Shown here piece by piece: positions 1-11,553 of a stretch of DNA of 64,000 nt; positions within the stretch are counted from its first letter, which is position 1; each line of letters opens with the position of its first letter. The stretch covers positions 3,365,040 to 3,429,039 of the forward strand of contig CAJSYZ010000009.1 in assembly GCA_910574455.1 (NCBI GenBank). Reading direction: 5' to 3'. The position numbers and the translations under genes were made by a program. The stretch comes from Trichaptum fuscoviolaceum. Lineage: Eukaryota; Basidiomycota; Agaricomycetes; Hymenochaetales; Trichaptaceae. Below the pieces are notes generated by a model. The model worked only from the letters and a program-made list of their open reading frames with translations, was not told the origin of the DNA and searched no databases.

Positions 1-131
1 GCCTATGGTTCACTGGGTGGGAACATAATCCTCTGCGCCACCAACTTGAATGCATCTAACTCTGTTGGCGAACGAGGATGTGATTTCGATACAACCGCTG
101 CCATGGTGCGAAGCATACTCGAGCAACAGAT

Positions 132-2285
132 GTGAATCCGGACAGAAGAAAGAAGCGAAGGAGGACAGAGGAGGGCTCCATTGATGTCTCTGGAAGCACT
201 CCCTCATTGAAGCGCGTCCTTTTCCGTGTCCACAAGAGTATACTGTTGAAACACTCTCCGGTTTTCGGTGGCATGTTCTCCCTTCTGGATGTCACCAACC
301 ATTCGGAACGCCAAGGTAAGAACTTGGAGCTTTCATATCCAGATCTTGATCAACGCAAACTCGTAGACGACGAGTACGAAGGTGTACCCATTGTTGAGCT
401 CTCAGATACCGTGGAACAGGTCGAGCAACTACTGGGAGTCTTCTATGACCTACTGTGCGTATTCTCATCTCTTGTCTTTATCTTGAATTCATCTGATCTT
501 CCCTCCTTCAGCCCGCCCCACTGAAATTCCGAGACAGCGATACGCCCATACGCTTTCTCCCTCTCATGGAAATGACATGCAAATACGAAGTCGAGGCCAT
601 TGTAAAGCATCATGATATAGTCGAGCGCGTTGAAGCCGACTGGCCAAAAACACTTGAGAAATGGGACAAAGCAAATGAACAATTAGTAAAGGTCCATAAA
701 GGACAAGTTCCCGGGCCGGCACTTACATTTACATTTACATGTCGAAAGACAAAGTTATCGGAACCCATCGTCGCCATCAACTTCGCAAAGCGCTTTGGAT
801 TGTATGATATTCTACCCGCCGCCTTCCTAGAGCTTTTGCGTACACCATATGAAAGCGATAGGGATAAAACGTATTCGCAAGATAAGAGGGCCGAAGCTGG
901 GAAGTCGCGTACAAAGTGTGATCGCTGGCATCTTCTGTCAAAAGAGGACCACATGTTGCTTGGGAAGTTGCGAGAATTGATCAGACAATAGCCTGAGAAG
1001 TATCTACCGCTTGAAATACCTGACGTCACTTACGATAAATGTACGAACAACGAGGATGATCCTGAATTATTCTCTGAACGTCGCGAATACTTACAGCTCA
1101 AATTTTGCGCTGTGGATAATGTCTAAAGCGTGTCTTGGGCACATAGTAATGCGAAGTTGAGTGATTGGCAGGCTTGATCCAAGCTCTGCGAGCGGCTGTA
1201 CGAAAAGGCCGCCTACAAGTACCGCCGCTGCCGCATGCAGTAGGCGGCTATACAGGACCGCATGCAGTAGTACTAAGTAGGCGTAGGCGGTCATTGTACA
1301 AAGTGCCGCCTACGGTCTCGTAAGTGACCGGGGGCAAGAGCCCCGATAATATCTCAGATCTATCTAAGACCAAATAAATGTCACGAGACTATGGTCTGGG
1401 TCACTCTTTAGTAAATATATTCTCATACAATTTACTTAAGTCAATATTGGGTGTATTAAGTTAGTTGAAAGTATTATATTAAGTGTTGTTAAGTTAAAAT
1501 CAGGACAAATATACTGTGTGACTTGGTGTCCAAGAACAGCCTGAGGGGACAAGCGGACAACTTGAAGGATTACCGAAAACCGGGTAACGGGCATTGACAA
1601 GTTTTACGAAGACTTCTCATCGACTTCCTACACCTTCTATACATGTGCCATTTTGGTCTCTATTTCTCGTAGTTAATTATCATTTATTTTATATCTTATT
1701 AGTACATTACAATAGACAGTACTGTGATTGTTTTATATCTAAACTACTTCTGCTATGCAAGTAATCATATTGTCGTATGCAAGATCTACAATTTGATGAG
1801 TGGCTGTGGGAAACTGAATGCATGGCTGTGTTTGTACCTGAGTCTAGTACGCTTTGGGAAGGTTCGGGACCCCGTTGCAACTCTGCATGCGGCTTGACTG
1901 CAGTCTTCAAGCCTGTATGCGGTAGTGTATGCGGCACTTCAGTGGCTGTGCCAGGGTTTGCATGCGGCATTTTTGACAGGTAGGCGGCAGTTTTGACAGG
2001 TAGGCGGCACTGCATGCGGCAGTTTGGACAGCTGTGGCACATGCAATGACTTCATTAATTTCTACAGTATTTTATCTTATTTATCATTGGTTCCGTGTCT
2101 GCAGTCATGCATGCGGCAGCGGCGATACTTCAAGTTGTAGGCGGCTGCATGCGGCAGCGGCGGCACTTGTAGGCGGCCTTTTCGTCAGGCCGCTCTGCGA
2201 TACTTGCTACAGAGGCATGGGCGCCGCCATGGAGCACTTGCGGTCCCAAATATGGACCGTTGTCAAAGAATGTAGTAAGTTCTAA
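132..2285 (+). pseudogene. BTB/POZ-domain protein, split by a MITE
   Basis: An Agaricomycete-type BTB protein, a family expanded in mushrooms with presumed adaptor roles; its partner is unknown. Exon 1 (132-458) carries the BTB core with the motif FRVHKSILLKHSPVFGGMF. A GT-AG intron (459-511) leads in phase to exon 2 (512-991), which continues as PLKFRDSDTPIRFLPL and AINFAKRFGLYDILPAAF. The frame stops at a TAG (989-991) but stays open for about 44 further codons. After the MITE at 1192-2191 the typical C-terminus resumes as LCDTCYRGMGAAMEHL and ends at 2285. The 9 bp GCTCTGCGA is duplicated on both sides of the insertion, within the LCD codons. I read it as a once intact gene inactivated at its 3' end. 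Family assignment is firm; splicing between 991 and 1183 is unresolved. Confidence 0.75.
1192..2191. mobile_element. MITE-A copy 1, about 1.0 kb non-autonomous DNA transposon
   Basis: The ends form an inverted repeat of about 38 bp, starting near AAAAGGCCGCCTACAAGT and preceded by a diverged GGCTGTAC/GGCCTGAC tip. The target duplication is GCTCTGCGA at 1183-1191 and 2192-2200. Both subterminal zones are filled with short repeats, GCATGCGG and TAGGCGG, in both orientations; the middle (about 1340-1760) is AT-rich. No transposase-like ORF is present; the 111-codon frame on the minus strand is a translation of the GCATGC array. A 9-11 bp target duplication with long TIRs resembles Mutator-like elements, but this is inference. 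A nearly identical copy lies at 22901-23888 in the same orientation. Confidence 0.88.
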
Positions 2286-2579
2286 AATTGATGTTCTACT
2301 GAAATCATTCTCAAAGTATCCAAATACTATAACAATGATACATGACTAATTAGCAGGAAGATCTATCCTTGATGTTACTTCCTCGTTTTGATTTTCACTT
2401 ACAGACAACATCTTTTTCTCTTATATGGCATAGCCTATGTAGCTGTCCTGGACGAAGATCATTAAACAAGAAGCTAAATTTGACATAGTCTCCATAGGTA
2501 GCGCCGTCCAATAAGCTGAACCATTTCCACACAAAAGGTACCAATCGTCAAGATGAAAATCGTTCTTTTCCACTAGTGA

Positions 2580-4456
2580 TCATAACAAAGACGTCCAAGC
2601 GCCGTCCTGCAATGGCCATGGCCCAAGTTCCTCGGACGACCACTTCTTTTGACGTGCTTCGGCTTTCGTCTTCACCTCGTCGTACGCTTCAGGCTTGATT
2701 CCTCCGTCGGGGTTGCAACCAATTTCGTCGCACAAAATGATACGGCGTTGAGCTCTACTTTCACCCTTCTCGAGGACCTTGCAATGCAAATCGATTTCTT
2801 CCTCGGAGAATGTAACCGGGCAATCCATGCCATCCGAGATCAAATCCCACTCATCCAATAATCCCAGTAATGCGTGGCGCAGACCATAAGCGCCATCTGT
2901 CCATGACCTCAGTCCATACCTGACTATACCGAGGAACGTTGTCTGCATTGGAGAGGACATGATGAGGGACCGCCTACGATCAGTCTCTTTGACCATTCTG
3001 TTGAATAGTCGATGTCGAGCGACGAGCTTTAGATGCTGTCGATAGTCGGCTTGGACCTCTGGGGGCTCTTTAGCGATTTTGGATAGCACCGCTGCTTCCT
3101 CGTCGGTGTCGACATCTAAGAGGTGGCCCTGATAATGGAAGGCGTATGGGAAGGTAGCTTGGAGGATGTATGGAAGGATAAGCGTATGCTGCCAGTCAAT
3201 GACACCGACAATCTTCGGAAATCCGGTTTCTGTGACAAGAATATTGTGTCCATGCAAATCAGGATGCCAAATAGTCGGAGGCGAGACTAAAGCTGGAAGA
3301 TCGATATGCGGAATCATCGTTTCAAGACGGTCAAGCAGTCCTAGGTGTACATCGACGTTATTCTCCTCGGCCGACAGACGAAATGGATCCTTCCTTTGCC
3401 GAGGGCGCGCACATGTCTTCAACCATTCTCTCTCACAGCTAATGATGCTCCGTAAGTACGAAGCGAGGTCTGGCCCTTCAAGTACGTCAGAAAAAGAGCC
3501 GTGATAAATCCGTTCTTGCTTACAAGGTCCTCGATCAATATTCATACTCGCCCTCTCGCCTCTCCAGAATTCTCTCTGGACAGTAGGTCCGATGCGGTAC
3601 TTCTCTGACTTCTCATTTACATCAGATCCATTTGCATAAAGAGGGCGAGCCTGTAAGTCTTCTGCGACATCCTCTTTAAAATACAGACTTCCGATTTGCG
3701 AGAATTCCTCGCTTGAAAACCGTTCCTCGATATTCAAGTACTCCTCTATCAGTGGACGAGCATCGTCTCCGTCCAATTCATCTAGGCGGTCAGCTAGTGG
3801 AACACCATGCATCTTTTCCATAATCATAAAGTCAGTGCCAACAGAATTACGATCTTGTTCCTTCGAGCTCCAGGCAAGAACTCTCGGAACGGGAAGTTGT
3901 AAGCACTCTCGAGCAAACGATAATGTTGCGGCCTCGCTAGCCACGACCAGATGCGATGGGCCCGCGATTGGGCATGGAATACGGACTATTACCTCAGAGT
4001 CGTTGTCGAAACGAAGAGTGAAAATCTTATTGAATGAACCTAGAAACGACGGTCAGAGATGATTGATTGCACGATGCAGCATTGTTTTCACCTTCAGTCA
4101 ATTTCTCCATGTGTATACATTCCTTGGCCCCAACAGCTTCAGCAGCAAATTTCTTAAGTGCCGGAACATGGAACTTAACGTATCGTAATTCGCGATCTGA
4201 GGGACATTCAGAGCAGCAGCTAAGCAGAAAATAAACCTACCGCACTTTTCTCTTCGTTAAACAGCCATCGACATTCTGTACAGCGGTAGAAGCTTTCAAA
4301 GTCATTTTCCTTGTCTTAGAAATAGTGTTATCGACTAGACTTGATACTCTAACAATAATTATACGTACCTCCGTCTGAATTCGGTGGGTTGGAACTATTC
4401 GAACCAAATCGTTTATTATGCGCTTGTGTCCATCGCCTGAAGAAGCGTAGGTTCAT
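2580..4456 (-). CDS. AIM9-like / aminoglycoside-phosphotransferase-family kinase-like protein
   Basis: A protein-kinase-like fold of the APH/choline-kinase type, similar to fungal AIM9 (altered inheritance of mitochondria 9) proteins, which are often mitochondrial; the substrate is unknown. Visible motifs are KLTEGSFNKIFTLRFDN (nucleotide-binding loop), VIVRIPCP, MIMEKMHG, the catalytic HPDLHGHNIL and the metal-binding IGVIDWQHT. The proposed start at 4456 gives MNLRFFRRWTQAHNKRF, an R-rich leader compatible with mitochondrial import. Exons join in phase: 4456 to about 4369, then NDFESFYRCTECRWLFNEE, then RELRYVKFHVPALKKF, and after the intron at 4040-4091 one long exon of about 470 codons. 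The brain and catalytic residues look intact, so it is probably functional. The exact donor of the second intron is uncertain. Confidence 0.85.
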
Positions 4457-4615
4457 AGTACTAAGATTATTATTGTAGAGAGTGTTTGGAGTGCAGCGTA
4501 GACGGAAAGCACTTGGACGACAACCAGTTGAAGCTGTCCACATCGCCGGGTCACTGGAAAAGCCTGAGATATAAATGTTACTTAGTTGATCGACGCCACC
4601 TACTATTTGTGGTTC

Positions 4616-4690
4616 CGAGTCAGTGAATTCCCACACTGGCACTGACTCGGACTCCGAGTCGGAGCAACTTGAACTTGAACTGCTTCTGTC
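4616..4690. repeat. Cluster of short odd-palindrome motifs
   Basis: This 75 bp stretch upstream of the AIM9-like gene contains GACTCCGAGTC (4650-4660), CACTGGCACTGACTCGG and CAACTTGAACTTGAAC. These are the same motif families that saturate 53.7-62.3 kb. The rest of 4457-5545 shows no gene I can support. Confidence 0.6.
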
Positions 4691-5545
4691 GCCTCACTAC
4701 CGTTTTGGTTGCGATCGCCACATACTTCGTCTGAGCTCAAAAAGGTTATGTGGCAAGGGCATGAGGACTTGGACAACATCCACTGCTTTTCCATCCCTGA
4801 ATTATGCGGCAACCGACTCATACAGCTAAGGCCACTACCGAAACTATCGTCATTTACCGCCACGTAACTCCAACTATGAAACCATTACTACAGTACCTGA
4901 TGGCCTAGTCATTCTTCGCTTTCTGTCCTGTGATTGGTGAACTCGCTAATCTGTACGATACACATGTTATCAGCAAGGACTGGCGAAAGGTTTTTTTCTC
5001 ATCTCCGCCGGGACGCGTACCTGGATATCCGAACTCCCAAAGGCCAAATGTGTGTTATATGTGATTGCTTTGACTCCTGAACTTGGCCAGCTAATAATAT
5101 TCTTCCTTGCCATAACTATGGGAGGTTCAGGATACTGATGCTTGTTGCAGTGGTATTAGTACGGCTGCGAAACCCATGACCGTAGTTCAAGATTCCAGTG
5201 TCCTCTTTTAAAAAGGGAACTCATTGGCGCAATACCCAACGTCAACTCAAATGCTCTCATAGCTATTTCATTTTAGAAGAAAAAGGTAGTGGATGAGATC
5301 TGGTCCTTTAGGGCGATGAGGGGAAATCTGCTGTCCTTCGCTCAGGCTGCCTCATGGTCGGCGCACACAGGAGAGAGGCTTGAACCCTTTCCTCATACAA
5401 CACCCTTTCCAGGTATTGGTGGTACAAACCAACGTCCCTTGCGGCTACTGTTCTGTTAGGGACAAGATCTGAAGGTCTAATGTACCTCAGCCGGACCTTC
5501 TTCCTTCTTCCCCGGCGAACATCTTCAACCTAACAAACGAAAAGG

Positions 5546-5553
5546 TATATAAG
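5546..5553 (+). promoter_or_regulatory. TATA box of the small gene at 5708
   Basis: TATATAAG lies about 160 bp before the start codon, with a pyrimidine-rich stretch after it. It precedes the 5'-UTR intron at 5637-5698, so the transcript start is expected near 5580. Confidence 0.55.
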
Positions 5554-5636
5554 AATGGCGTTCAGCTAGTATGATCGTTAGAAATCGACTTCCCCTTGCT
5601 TCATCCCTACTTCAGAAAAGACTCATCTAATTCATT

Positions 5637-5698
5637 GTATGTTGTGTATAATTTGCTTGCGCTAACTTATGCTAAAACGTCTACCTTCCCGTCATTAG
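5637..5698 (+). other. Probable 5'-UTR intron
   Basis: A good donor (GTATGT), a branch-like GCTAAC (5661-5666) and a pyrimidine tract before ATTAG bound a 62 bp intron. It ends 9 bases before the ATG at 5708. Confidence 0.5.
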
Positions 5699-5707
5699 GT
5701 ATCCACG

Positions 5708-6136
5708 ATGTCAGGAGGATTCTCCTCATTCTTCACGGGTACGATTAAGAAGGCTTTCCAGAACGTTAGTCTTCATCGTTGTTGTCTCTACCAGGCTTCT
5801 CATGAATACATGCTTTAGGACAAAAAAGGCATATCAAAACTTGTTGCGAAGGCCAAGACCGCTTCTCCTGGTAGTCGCGCATGGCCTACGAACAAGCAAT
5901 TGGACAAGGCTATTGGTTGTCGCTGGGACTATGGACAGCTTTTTGAGAAGGACAACAAGCTCTACAGGAACATCGTTCTGCAGCCCAACATCGATGCAGA
6001 TCACCAGGGGCTGCGCAAATTGGCAGCCAAGAACTCTGACGCGAAGCTGACGACGCTCGCCCTGCCATTGGACCTGCCTGAAAGTGACATAGAGGCTGCC
6101 ATCCTGGAGGCGTGGGCTAAGGCAGCTCGTGGCTAG
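5708..6136 (+). CDS. Small hypothetical protein, about 124 aa
   Basis: I do not recognise this protein. Exons 5708-5764 and 5820-6136 join in phase 0 across a 55 bp GT-AG intron. The protein starts MSGGFSSFFTGTIKKAFQN, continues DKKGISKLVAKAK, has a tryptophan/tyrosine-bearing middle (CRWDYGQLFEKDNKLYRN) and ends with an amphipathic helix-like LPESDIEAAILEAWAKAA. It has no signal peptide and no membrane segment, and looks cytosolic. The strong TATA box, 5'-UTR intron and clean frames suggest an expressed gene. The KDZ transposon begins about 70 bp after its stop codon, so its natural 3' end may have been displaced. Confidence 0.7.
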
Positions 6137-6220
6137 GCATTATGCAGCATCCTGATGATGTTTTTTCTCCTTGATTGTTGACAACCACCTTAGTTTTTTT
6201 GTACGAATATTCGATCTCCA

Positions 6221-6296
6221 CAGCTCATAAGTTGTATCGTAATCTGTCATTACAGTGTATCCGATTCATTTCCTTATTTGGACTTGTATCCGATTC
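6221..6296 (+). repeat. Left terminal inverted repeat of the KDZ element
   Basis: Begins CAGCTCATAAGTTGTAT and ends TTGTATCCGATTC. It matches the reverse complement of 21556-21631 at 75 of 76 positions (C/T difference at position 18). Confidence 0.9.
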
Positions 6297-6440
6297 CGTG
6301 TATCCGTTTCTTCCTGTATCCGATTCATTTCTATATTTGAACTTGGATCCAATTCCTTGTATCCGATTCTTCCCCTATTTGGCAGTTGTGGCGAGAATAA
6401 TTTCGTTTCCCTATATGGCAGTTGTGTCCGTTACAACCTC
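6255..6440. repeat. Left subterminal repeats of the KDZ element
   Basis: Irregular copies of TGTATCCGATTC, TGTATCCGTTTC and GGATCCAATTCC occur roughly every 15-35 bp. Two TATTTGGCAGTTGTG / TATATGGCAGTTGTG units follow. The same core recurs near the right end, so these are plausible transposase-binding sites. Confidence 0.6.
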
Positions 6441-6872
6441 CTTTAAGAATGTGTGACATGTCCTTATGCATGGCGCTTAGCTCACACGCTATCATCACGT
6501 GTTGACTTAACGTGCACACTTGCGTTGTTCACACGTACTATTAAGCACGTGCACTTTGCGCGCTCGCGACACGGAGAGTAAAGTCACGTGCCATCAGCAC
6601 TGAATCGATTTGCGCGTCCCTTGCAAGCATGCGCCGCACGCATGAACACTCAAATAAATTTGATGTTTTATTGGAAATCTGTCTCATATAATGTTTAGAC
6701 TCAGATTAATTCAGCTTAGAAGATCATGCACGATATTTAAATTAAATTAATGAATTAACTGTAGATTAGAGGTAGACAGACAAAGACAATGAGCGAGACA
6801 TCAAATGAATGGAGACATGTGATTAATAAGCGCCGCCACAGGGATTAAGCGCCGACGCACTGCGACGACAGT

Positions 6873-8850
6873 TTAGCCTACGCAATAATCATATATTAGC
6901 ATGACATTAGAGTTGCCCGTAATAAACTCACCGATGTTGTTTGCGGCTTCACGCCAAGTTGATTCCGTCACAACCCGCGTGCTTCGTCTAGTAGCGGGTG
7001 GTGTCGGTTTAGGCACAGTCTTTTTCAGGGACTTTGCAGGCGGTTTGGTCTTCGTCTTCGTCTTCGTCGCCGCGGGCGGCTTGACTTTCGTAGCTGCATT
7101 CTTTGCAGGGCGGCCTCTATTACTAAATGTATTAAATTCAAATAGAATGCAATAAATTAAATCATACCTCTTTTTCTTCGATGATACGTCGTTCGTTGTC
7201 GATGTAAAGTCGGGTTGAGTCATGGGAGGGCCAAGGTCAAGTGTGGCCACTCGAGACGAAAGCCCAGGCGTGGCTTGCGATGTTGTCGTGCCTGTATAAG
7301 AGAATGTAAGCAAGTGATACGAGATAGAGTAATTAATAACATACCCTCAATGAAATCCGAAGAATCAATGTTCATCTGATCCACATTGTGATCCACGTCC
7401 ATTGCAGAAGCAGAAGCAACCCCCGTGATGACTTGAATCCCACCAATGCTTGTGTGCGACTCGACGACAGCTTTGTTGGCTACACTTGGGGCTGGCGGGG
7501 CCGCACTTGCGCCCGTAGACAGCACACGGACATCATGGTCTTCGGTTGCGGAAACAGGTGCCTTGTCGAGTTCTATGGGAACGGGAGCTGCGTCGGAAGC
7601 AGGGGCTGTGACTGCGACGGGGACTGCGACTGCGTCAGATGCAGGGACTGCGGAAGCGTCGGCAATAGGGACTGCGTCAGATGCAGCTGCGTCGGCAACA
7701 GGGACTGCAACTGCTGCTGCAAGCTCATCTACTAACACATATTAGAGGTGATGCGAACAAATGAATATGTTACGAACCTTGGTATAGTTTTGCAGTTGCG
7801 TAGTTTGCCCAAGTATCACCTATGTTGTGCAGCTTGAATACACTTGAGGTGGTATACTCGGCCTCAACAGTACTGACTGCCAAACTATATGCTTGTGTCA
7901 GTAGCTGAAGCGACAACGAAACAGACAGCTTACCTGTGGACAATAGGTCCAGTAGGGCCCTTCAGTGCATATTGCAAGTGAATCATCCCCTCACCGACTT
8001 TTGATCTACCTCGGCCCAACAAGGCGACGGCAATCTTTTGCAAGACATCCGTCAGGTGAGTCTGGTTTCTATTAAGTATTGTTAGCATACAGTATCAACG
8101 AATATGAGAGTACGTACTCGAAGATCACTTGATCAGGAACATGGTCGTCGAAAAATGCCTTGTTCTCAGCATTTATCGCTGCAGCCTCCACTTCGTACTC
8201 CTTGCGCTTTTCGTCGGACAATCTATTAAACATATCAGATCGAATACGTTGGCGCTCGCTAGCAGTCTTCGAGGGGTCGCCAATGTCCTCCATGCGGACT
8301 GCGAGTACCTCGGCAATTTTGTCTTGATAATTGACACAGAAAACGGCGAACGGTGTCGCCTTCGTGGGTTTCGGTGCTCTACCGAATAGCTCGGCCAGGA
8401 CTGCTGCGTCCGCGCTGTTCACATCGATGCCCAGGGAGTCGGTCGATGTCGTGAATATGCCGCGGCGCGCAAGCTTCGTCTTCCGTTGCGCATCCGACAT
8501 TGCCTGGTTCCAGAAGTAGCGGTTGAGACGCTGGCAAAAAAGTCATGTCAGTTAAAGGAGATGAATTGACGAAGACAACTCACCTGCGTCAGCTCGCTCA
8601 CGTTGTACGATGGGCCCAAATCGTCTGCAAATCGAATCACAAATTCGGTCAGCGCCGTGGCAAAGAACGTGCGGCGAAGGGTATTTTTCCTGCGCGTTGG
8701 GAGCGCTAGGAACGTAGGCACCATCGACTGCAGGAAATCAACCTGCGGGCCAGTAAAGCACATCACTAGGCGCCCAGTCTGGAGAGGTCGGAGAGGGGCC
8801 GGACGCGCCTTCGGCGAGCCATGCAGAGGGGATCTAGCGCGCAAAAGCAT
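6873..8850 (-). CDS. KDZ cargo: HMG-like protein with AT-hook-like tail
   Basis: A multi-exon gene: 8850-8584, 8530-8118, 8068-7934, about 7884-7778, then three C-terminal exons; all junctions checked join in phase. The N-terminus has TGPQVDFLQSMVPTFLAL, a pattern common in uncharacterised Agaricomycete proteins. The middle (TPFAVFCVNYQDKIAEVL through MFNRLSDEKRKEYEVEAAA) resembles a degenerate HMG box. A long Ala/Val/Pro/Asp low-complexity linker follows, then a basic tail with NRGRPAKN (AT-hook-like), KTKTKTKPPAK and RRSTRVV. It is likely nuclear and DNA-binding. The last intron skips GTGAGT and ends just before a TAA near 6873. Sitting inside the TIRs marks it as transposon cargo. Role unknown. 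Confidence 0.7.
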
Positions 8851-9214
8851 GGTGGACAGGTGAATCGCGCGAAGACAAGAAGAAACAAAAAAGGGGGTGG
8901 GGTGGGGGGCGGAGATGGAGGACAGGCTGCTCTACTTACGACTTTTAAATATCTCGAATCCCCCAACCTTCCGTCTATCGGCCCCAGTCCCGGTAGAACC
9001 TCATACACAGGCATACGCGCCCGCGATGGCTTCAGACGCGCCAGTCATCTGTAATTACCCAGATATTGAATTGTAGTTAAGAAGAAAAAAACCAAATGAC
9101 TTAGTCAAGGATTCAAGCTCATCGGACCCCTCGCCTTCGTCACACAACATGCCAGTAAGCGCTATCACTATATTCTAGATAAATCGTGGTTGAGAGGGAA
9201 AAAATACGAATGAA

Positions 9215-9346
9215 TTACCCTATAGTATCAAGCTCATCGGACACCTTGCCTTCGTCGCCTAATCTGCCAGTAAGCGCTGCCAGTTGTCTCTCGACTAGCT
9301 TCCCTAGCTCATCGGATTCTCTTTTTTCCACTAATTTAGCTTGCAT
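9215..9346 (-). CDS. Small possible ORF with duplicated S-D-E-L exon
   Basis: A 43-codon frame from the ATG at 9346 reads MQAKLVEKRESDELGKLVER and continues ALTGRLGDEGKVSDELD. The segment just downstream on the same strand (about 9170-9100) repeats the pattern as ALTGMLCDEG and GSDELESL after a possible GT-AG intron, which suggests an exon duplication or a coiled-coil relic. I do not recognise it. The remainder of 9050-9965 shows nothing else I can support. Confidence 0.2.
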   Translation of the reverse strand: MQAKLVEKRESDELGKLVERQLAALTGRLGDEGKVSDELDTIG

Positions 9347-9965
9347 GCGATTGCTTTAGCATTCAGGAACTAACTTGGCGTGCACAGCATTGCATCGGAA
9401 GCATAAAGAATAGAATTGGAGTTAGTTGCGCAATGTTAGACCATTGTCATGAACAGCTTACATTTTCGCCTTCTACTTCGTCAGGTGGCAAGACTTAGGT
9501 CCCATTGTTTGATAGTGAAGAAATTTTATTCTTTTTTACGGAGCGAATCAGTGTCACAAAAGTACCCGAAATTCAAATTCACTCACCCAATGGTTTCAGA
9601 ATACATTCATGTACATCGTGTACCTGACAGGATAAATATTTTTAGTGTGCGGTCAAAGAGATAGACGTAGACGACCTTACTCAATAAGGTACTGGATAGA
9701 TCCCGTTGACTTCTTGCCCCGGATTTTTTAACTCTATTGCGAGTTTTGAATTACTCTTTGGCGATCATTCATCAAAACTAATTGAAAGGGTTGACAACAC
9801 TGCATTAAGGGTAGTTACTAATTACAGGAAATGGTGCCGAAAATCGAGAAAAGTGGAAGAAATTTTTGGGAAAGGATCGAAGACGGCGTATTACACGAGG
9901 GAAGTACAGTAACGGAAGAGTGTAATTCATCGAGAGAAACTGAAGTGCATTGCATGACATGAATG

Positions 9966-11553
9966 TCAATCAAGGGTTATTGGGTGCTCAGCGCAATCAC
10001 CAAGTCCGACATACGGATTAGCTTCGACGTCCGAGTCCGTCAAAGATATCATACTGTCCTCATCCGACTCGACCTTCGTAGCATCGTCAACGGAGATAGC
10101 AATGGATGATGTCTCTGCCTTCTTCGTCTCTAGAGCTCCCTCCACCTTGTCCATCTCTTCAGCTGACATAGCCGCTTCGTTGATCTCTGACATCGAGTCA
10201 CCCTCCATATCTGAATCAGACTCGCCATCGTCGTCTGTATCGCTGGTGGATAGACTTTCGCTGCCTGACTCGTACACATCGAGTGCCGGATAGTAGTCAT
10301 CGTCGCTTGTCGTGATGCTGACGTCGCTGACAATGAAGTCGGAGACACCATCATCAAAGCCATCGTCTGAGCTATCTTCATCATCAGAATGGGGCGGAGA
10401 AGACAATGGGGTCAAAGTCGGAGGCTGGCGGCAAGGAGGGAAAGGCAGTGGTGATGTCGCCGCTGCGCTAGGCAACGAATCCATCAAGTCATTGAGACTT
10501 CGCAGCATTTCGGCGCTGGACACCTCCCCGTCCACCTGTTTCGGATTGCCTGCGTAAATCAATACGAGCTTCGAAATGAGTTCGCGACGCTCTAGTTGGA
10601 GAAGCTGGAATTGAAAGGGTTTTGCCTCTGTCGCAGGCTTGGAATCACACTATACGTCGACGAAGTCAGATCTTTCGCTTCCGTCACATAGTCAATCAGA
10701 ACTTACTACAAAGTATATGATACCCAAGTTGGCGAAGCGGATGGCGCCGACTGACACAATGAGGCTGTGTGAACCGTTGTCACAAGTACATTCGGCGACC
10801 TCACGTTTGAACGAACGACGGAGTAGGTCAAGTATGGGCTCGACCGCGTCGAACGTAGTGTTGCTAAAGTTCAGTTCAGTTCAGTTCAGACCCCTTTTGG
10901 TCTGAACCCCGAACTGAACTGTTCAGATTTTCCGGCCTCAGCCTGAACCCCGAACTGAACTCGAAGTTCAGTTCAGTTCAGTTCAGCCAGCCCAAATTCT
11001 GGCTGAACTCGGTTTGAACCCGGTTCAAGTATCTATTTTTAGAAAGCCTTAGTACATACCATATATGGAAATTTTGTTATATAATCCCACTTGAACCGGG
11101 TTCAAACTGGGTTCAAACTCAGTTCAGCAATAAACCTTAGTACATTTAGTATATTCTAGACATAGATTCTGCTTAATATTGATAAGTTTCACTTTTAATT
11201 GACATTCTAAGTACTTTATAGTTGTCAAACTATAAGGTTTTCCATCTTTAAAGGGTGGGTAAGTTACCTGAAGTTCAGGGTTCGAACCCGGTTCGAACCA
11301 GGTTCAGCATTTCTCTGGAGGCCTGAACCCCGAACTGAACTCAGGTTCAAAATCTGAGATTTCTCTGAACCTGAACCTGAACCCGGTTCAGTTCGGAGTT
11401 CGAACCCGGTTCAGGCCTATCCTGAACTGAACTTTAGCAACACTAGTCGAACGCAGCCATTGCGATCTCTATACTGCGTCCTTCGCCCGTGAAGCTCACC
11501 TCAGGCAAAAGCTGTAGCCCGCGGCGCTGAAGTCGTATAGCACCCACACGCAT
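9966..11553 (-). pseudogene. KDZ cargo protein A (acidic tail), disrupted by a MITE
   Basis: Unrecognised family, paralogous to the gene at 11855-12529. From the ATG at 11553 it reads MRVGAIRLQRRGLQLLPEV and EIAMAAFD. A 590 bp MITE then interrupts, after which it resumes AVEPILDLLRRSFKREVAE, CTCDNGSHSLIVSVGAIRF, NLGIIYFV. A 60 bp intron leads to CDSKPATEAKPFQFQLLQLE and VDGEVSSAEMLRSLNDLMDS. The C-terminus (10420-9966) is a long acidic Ser/Asp/Glu tail, as in histone chaperones and transcription cofactors, but that resemblance is compositional only. Removing the MITE and one 8 bp target duplication restores the frame. Conserved C-x-C and G-x-H positions shared with B hint at a small metal-binding fold. 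Confidence 0.65.
10856..11445. mobile_element. hAT-type MITE, 590 bp
   Basis: Terminal inverted repeats of about 24 bp start TAGTGTTGCTAAAGTTCAG, matching the hAT-like YARNG tip. An exact 8 bp target duplication, GTCGAACG, lies at 10848-10855 and 11446-11453. The interior is made of reiterated GTTCAG / GAACCGGGTTCAA units in both orientations that could fold extensively, with an AT-rich centre (11030-11250). No coding capacity. It sits in a coding exon of cargo protein A. Confidence 0.88.

Noticed and set aside
1707..2042. 111-codon ORF, identical in both MITE-A copies (also 23410-23745)
   Set aside because: It translates the GCATGCGG / TAGGCGG array and has no domain-like composition. Its identity follows from the copies being almost the same.
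6255..6440. CRISPR-like spacing of repeats near the KDZ left end, and the array at 20876-21105
   Set aside because: Units are short, imperfect and without unique spacers, the DNA is eukaryotic, and the core is shared with the TIRs.
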